Shown here: positions 63,785 through 64,000 of the stretch, in pieces
Position numbering within the stretch: position 1 is the first letter of the stretch
How the letters are laid out: every line of letters begins with the position of its first letter
NCBI RefSeq assembly: GCF_003259935.1
Contig: NZ_QLMH01000007.1
Span: forward strand, 96,513 to 160,512
Direction: 5' to 3'
Origin: Paranoxybacillus vitaminiphilus
GTDB taxonomy: Bacteria > Bacillota > Bacilli > Bacillales > Anoxybacillaceae
Length of the DNA: 64,000 nucleotides
Notes under the pieces: model-generated
Database searches by the model: none
The model's input: the letters and a program-made list of their open reading frames with translations, nothing else
What the model was told of the DNA's origin: nothing
Made by a program: the position numbers and the translations under genes

Positions 63785-64000
63785 TTACTTCTTTAATAAC
63801 TTAATAAATTCGCGCATGAATGCTGGTAAATCTGGCCATGCATGAGCAGATACGAAATTGTTATCAACATGAGTTGGCTCAGATACATAGTTGGCGCCAA
63901 TTGCCTCTACACCTGGCTTGCAGGCAATATATGCAGTCATGCTGCGCCCTTTCATAATATCAGGAAGGGTTTCTAACACGAGCGAAGCATGGCAAATCGC
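63785..64000 (-). CDS. DJ-1/PfpI-family protein, C-terminal part (5' end outside window)
   Basis: The frame is open to the window edge. Visible residues begin AICHASLVLETLPDI, the nucleophile elbow with the family Cys (CHA), and continue to THVDNNFVSAHAWPDLPAFM and the C-terminus FIKLLKK. The PfpI group includes cysteine peptidase-like stress proteins and deglycases, so the function is not fixed. Confidence 0.85.
   Translation of the reverse strand, partial: AICHASLVLETLPDIMKGRSMTAYIACKPGVEAIGANYVSEPTHVDNNFVSAHAWPDLPAFMREFIKLLKK

Overview
The window looks like a chromosomal segment of a low-to-moderate G+C, spore-forming Bacillaceae, most likely Geobacillus or Parageobacillus (inferred from gene content and order; no search was run). 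Supporting signs are B. subtilis-like blocks (yfkK-J-I-H, yfkF, chaA/yfkE, yfkD, yfkAB; pdaA-yfjP-yfjO; cysH-cysP-sat-cysC-sumT-sirB), bacillithiol and spore-cortex genes, strong AGGAGG-type ribosome binding sites and classical Firmicutes riboswitches (purine, SAM, TPP).

Layout. 0-10 kb: end of glcF, a divergent mreBH, a YkgJ protein, an NlpC/P60 hydrolase with a decayed copy, sirC, a PhzF stub, bshB2-yojF, an arginase-fold protein, a guanine-riboswitch-controlled purine permease, a DUF457 membrane protein and acyP. 10-18.5 kb: a minus-strand sulfate assimilation operon read from a SAM riboswitch: yezD, cysH, cysP, sat, cysC, a siroheme sulfite/nitrite reductase, DUF3906, sumT, sirB. Sulfate is taken up, activated, reduced to sulfide, and siroheme for the reductase is made by SumT/SirB here and by SirC encoded at 4.3 kb. 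18.7-30 kb: a GGDEF-EAL protein, an HD-GYP-like protein and the yfk block. 30.5-35.7 kb: class I fumarase, pdaA, a DNA glycosylase and a TrmA-family rRNA methyltransferase.

36.4-42.5 kb is the standout accessory locus: a thiazole/oxazole-modified microcin (TOMM) cluster of the heterocycloanthracin type. It has a 105-residue precursor whose core has 16 cysteines, mostly one every four residues, then a ThiF-like maturation protein, a fused E1-like/YcaO cyclodehydratase and a two-domain SagB-type dehydrogenase. No exporter, leader protease or immunity gene is visible beside it. The class is known; this core pattern, a possible 40-codon ORF upstream and the absence of export genes are the parts worth pursuing.

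42.5-48.4 kb is a decayed region: a frameshifted monooxygenase-fold gene, an acylating aldehyde dehydrogenase, two copies of a luciferase-like monooxygenase/ybaK module (one wrecked, one partly intact), an ArsR-type regulator and three near-identical 20-bp palindromes that are probable operators. 48.4-64 kb: an MFS transporter, a sensor kinase, TPP-riboswitch-thiC, yhfP with a divergent TetR regulator, a MASE3-GGDEF-EAL protein, an SPFH protein with a ribbon-helix-helix protein, hxlAB (formaldehyde fixation) and the start-truncated edge of a PfpI-family gene.

Throughout, about a dozen copies of a roughly 100-bp imperfect palindrome ending in GGCTGACCC sit between genes, largely at gene 3' ends. 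A second short GGTCTG palindrome family occurs at least twice. In two places repeat arms provide the last codons of a protein (sirB, the sensor kinase). Two orphan IS200/IS605-like right ends and a 139-bp DNA cloverleaf are further non-coding structures.
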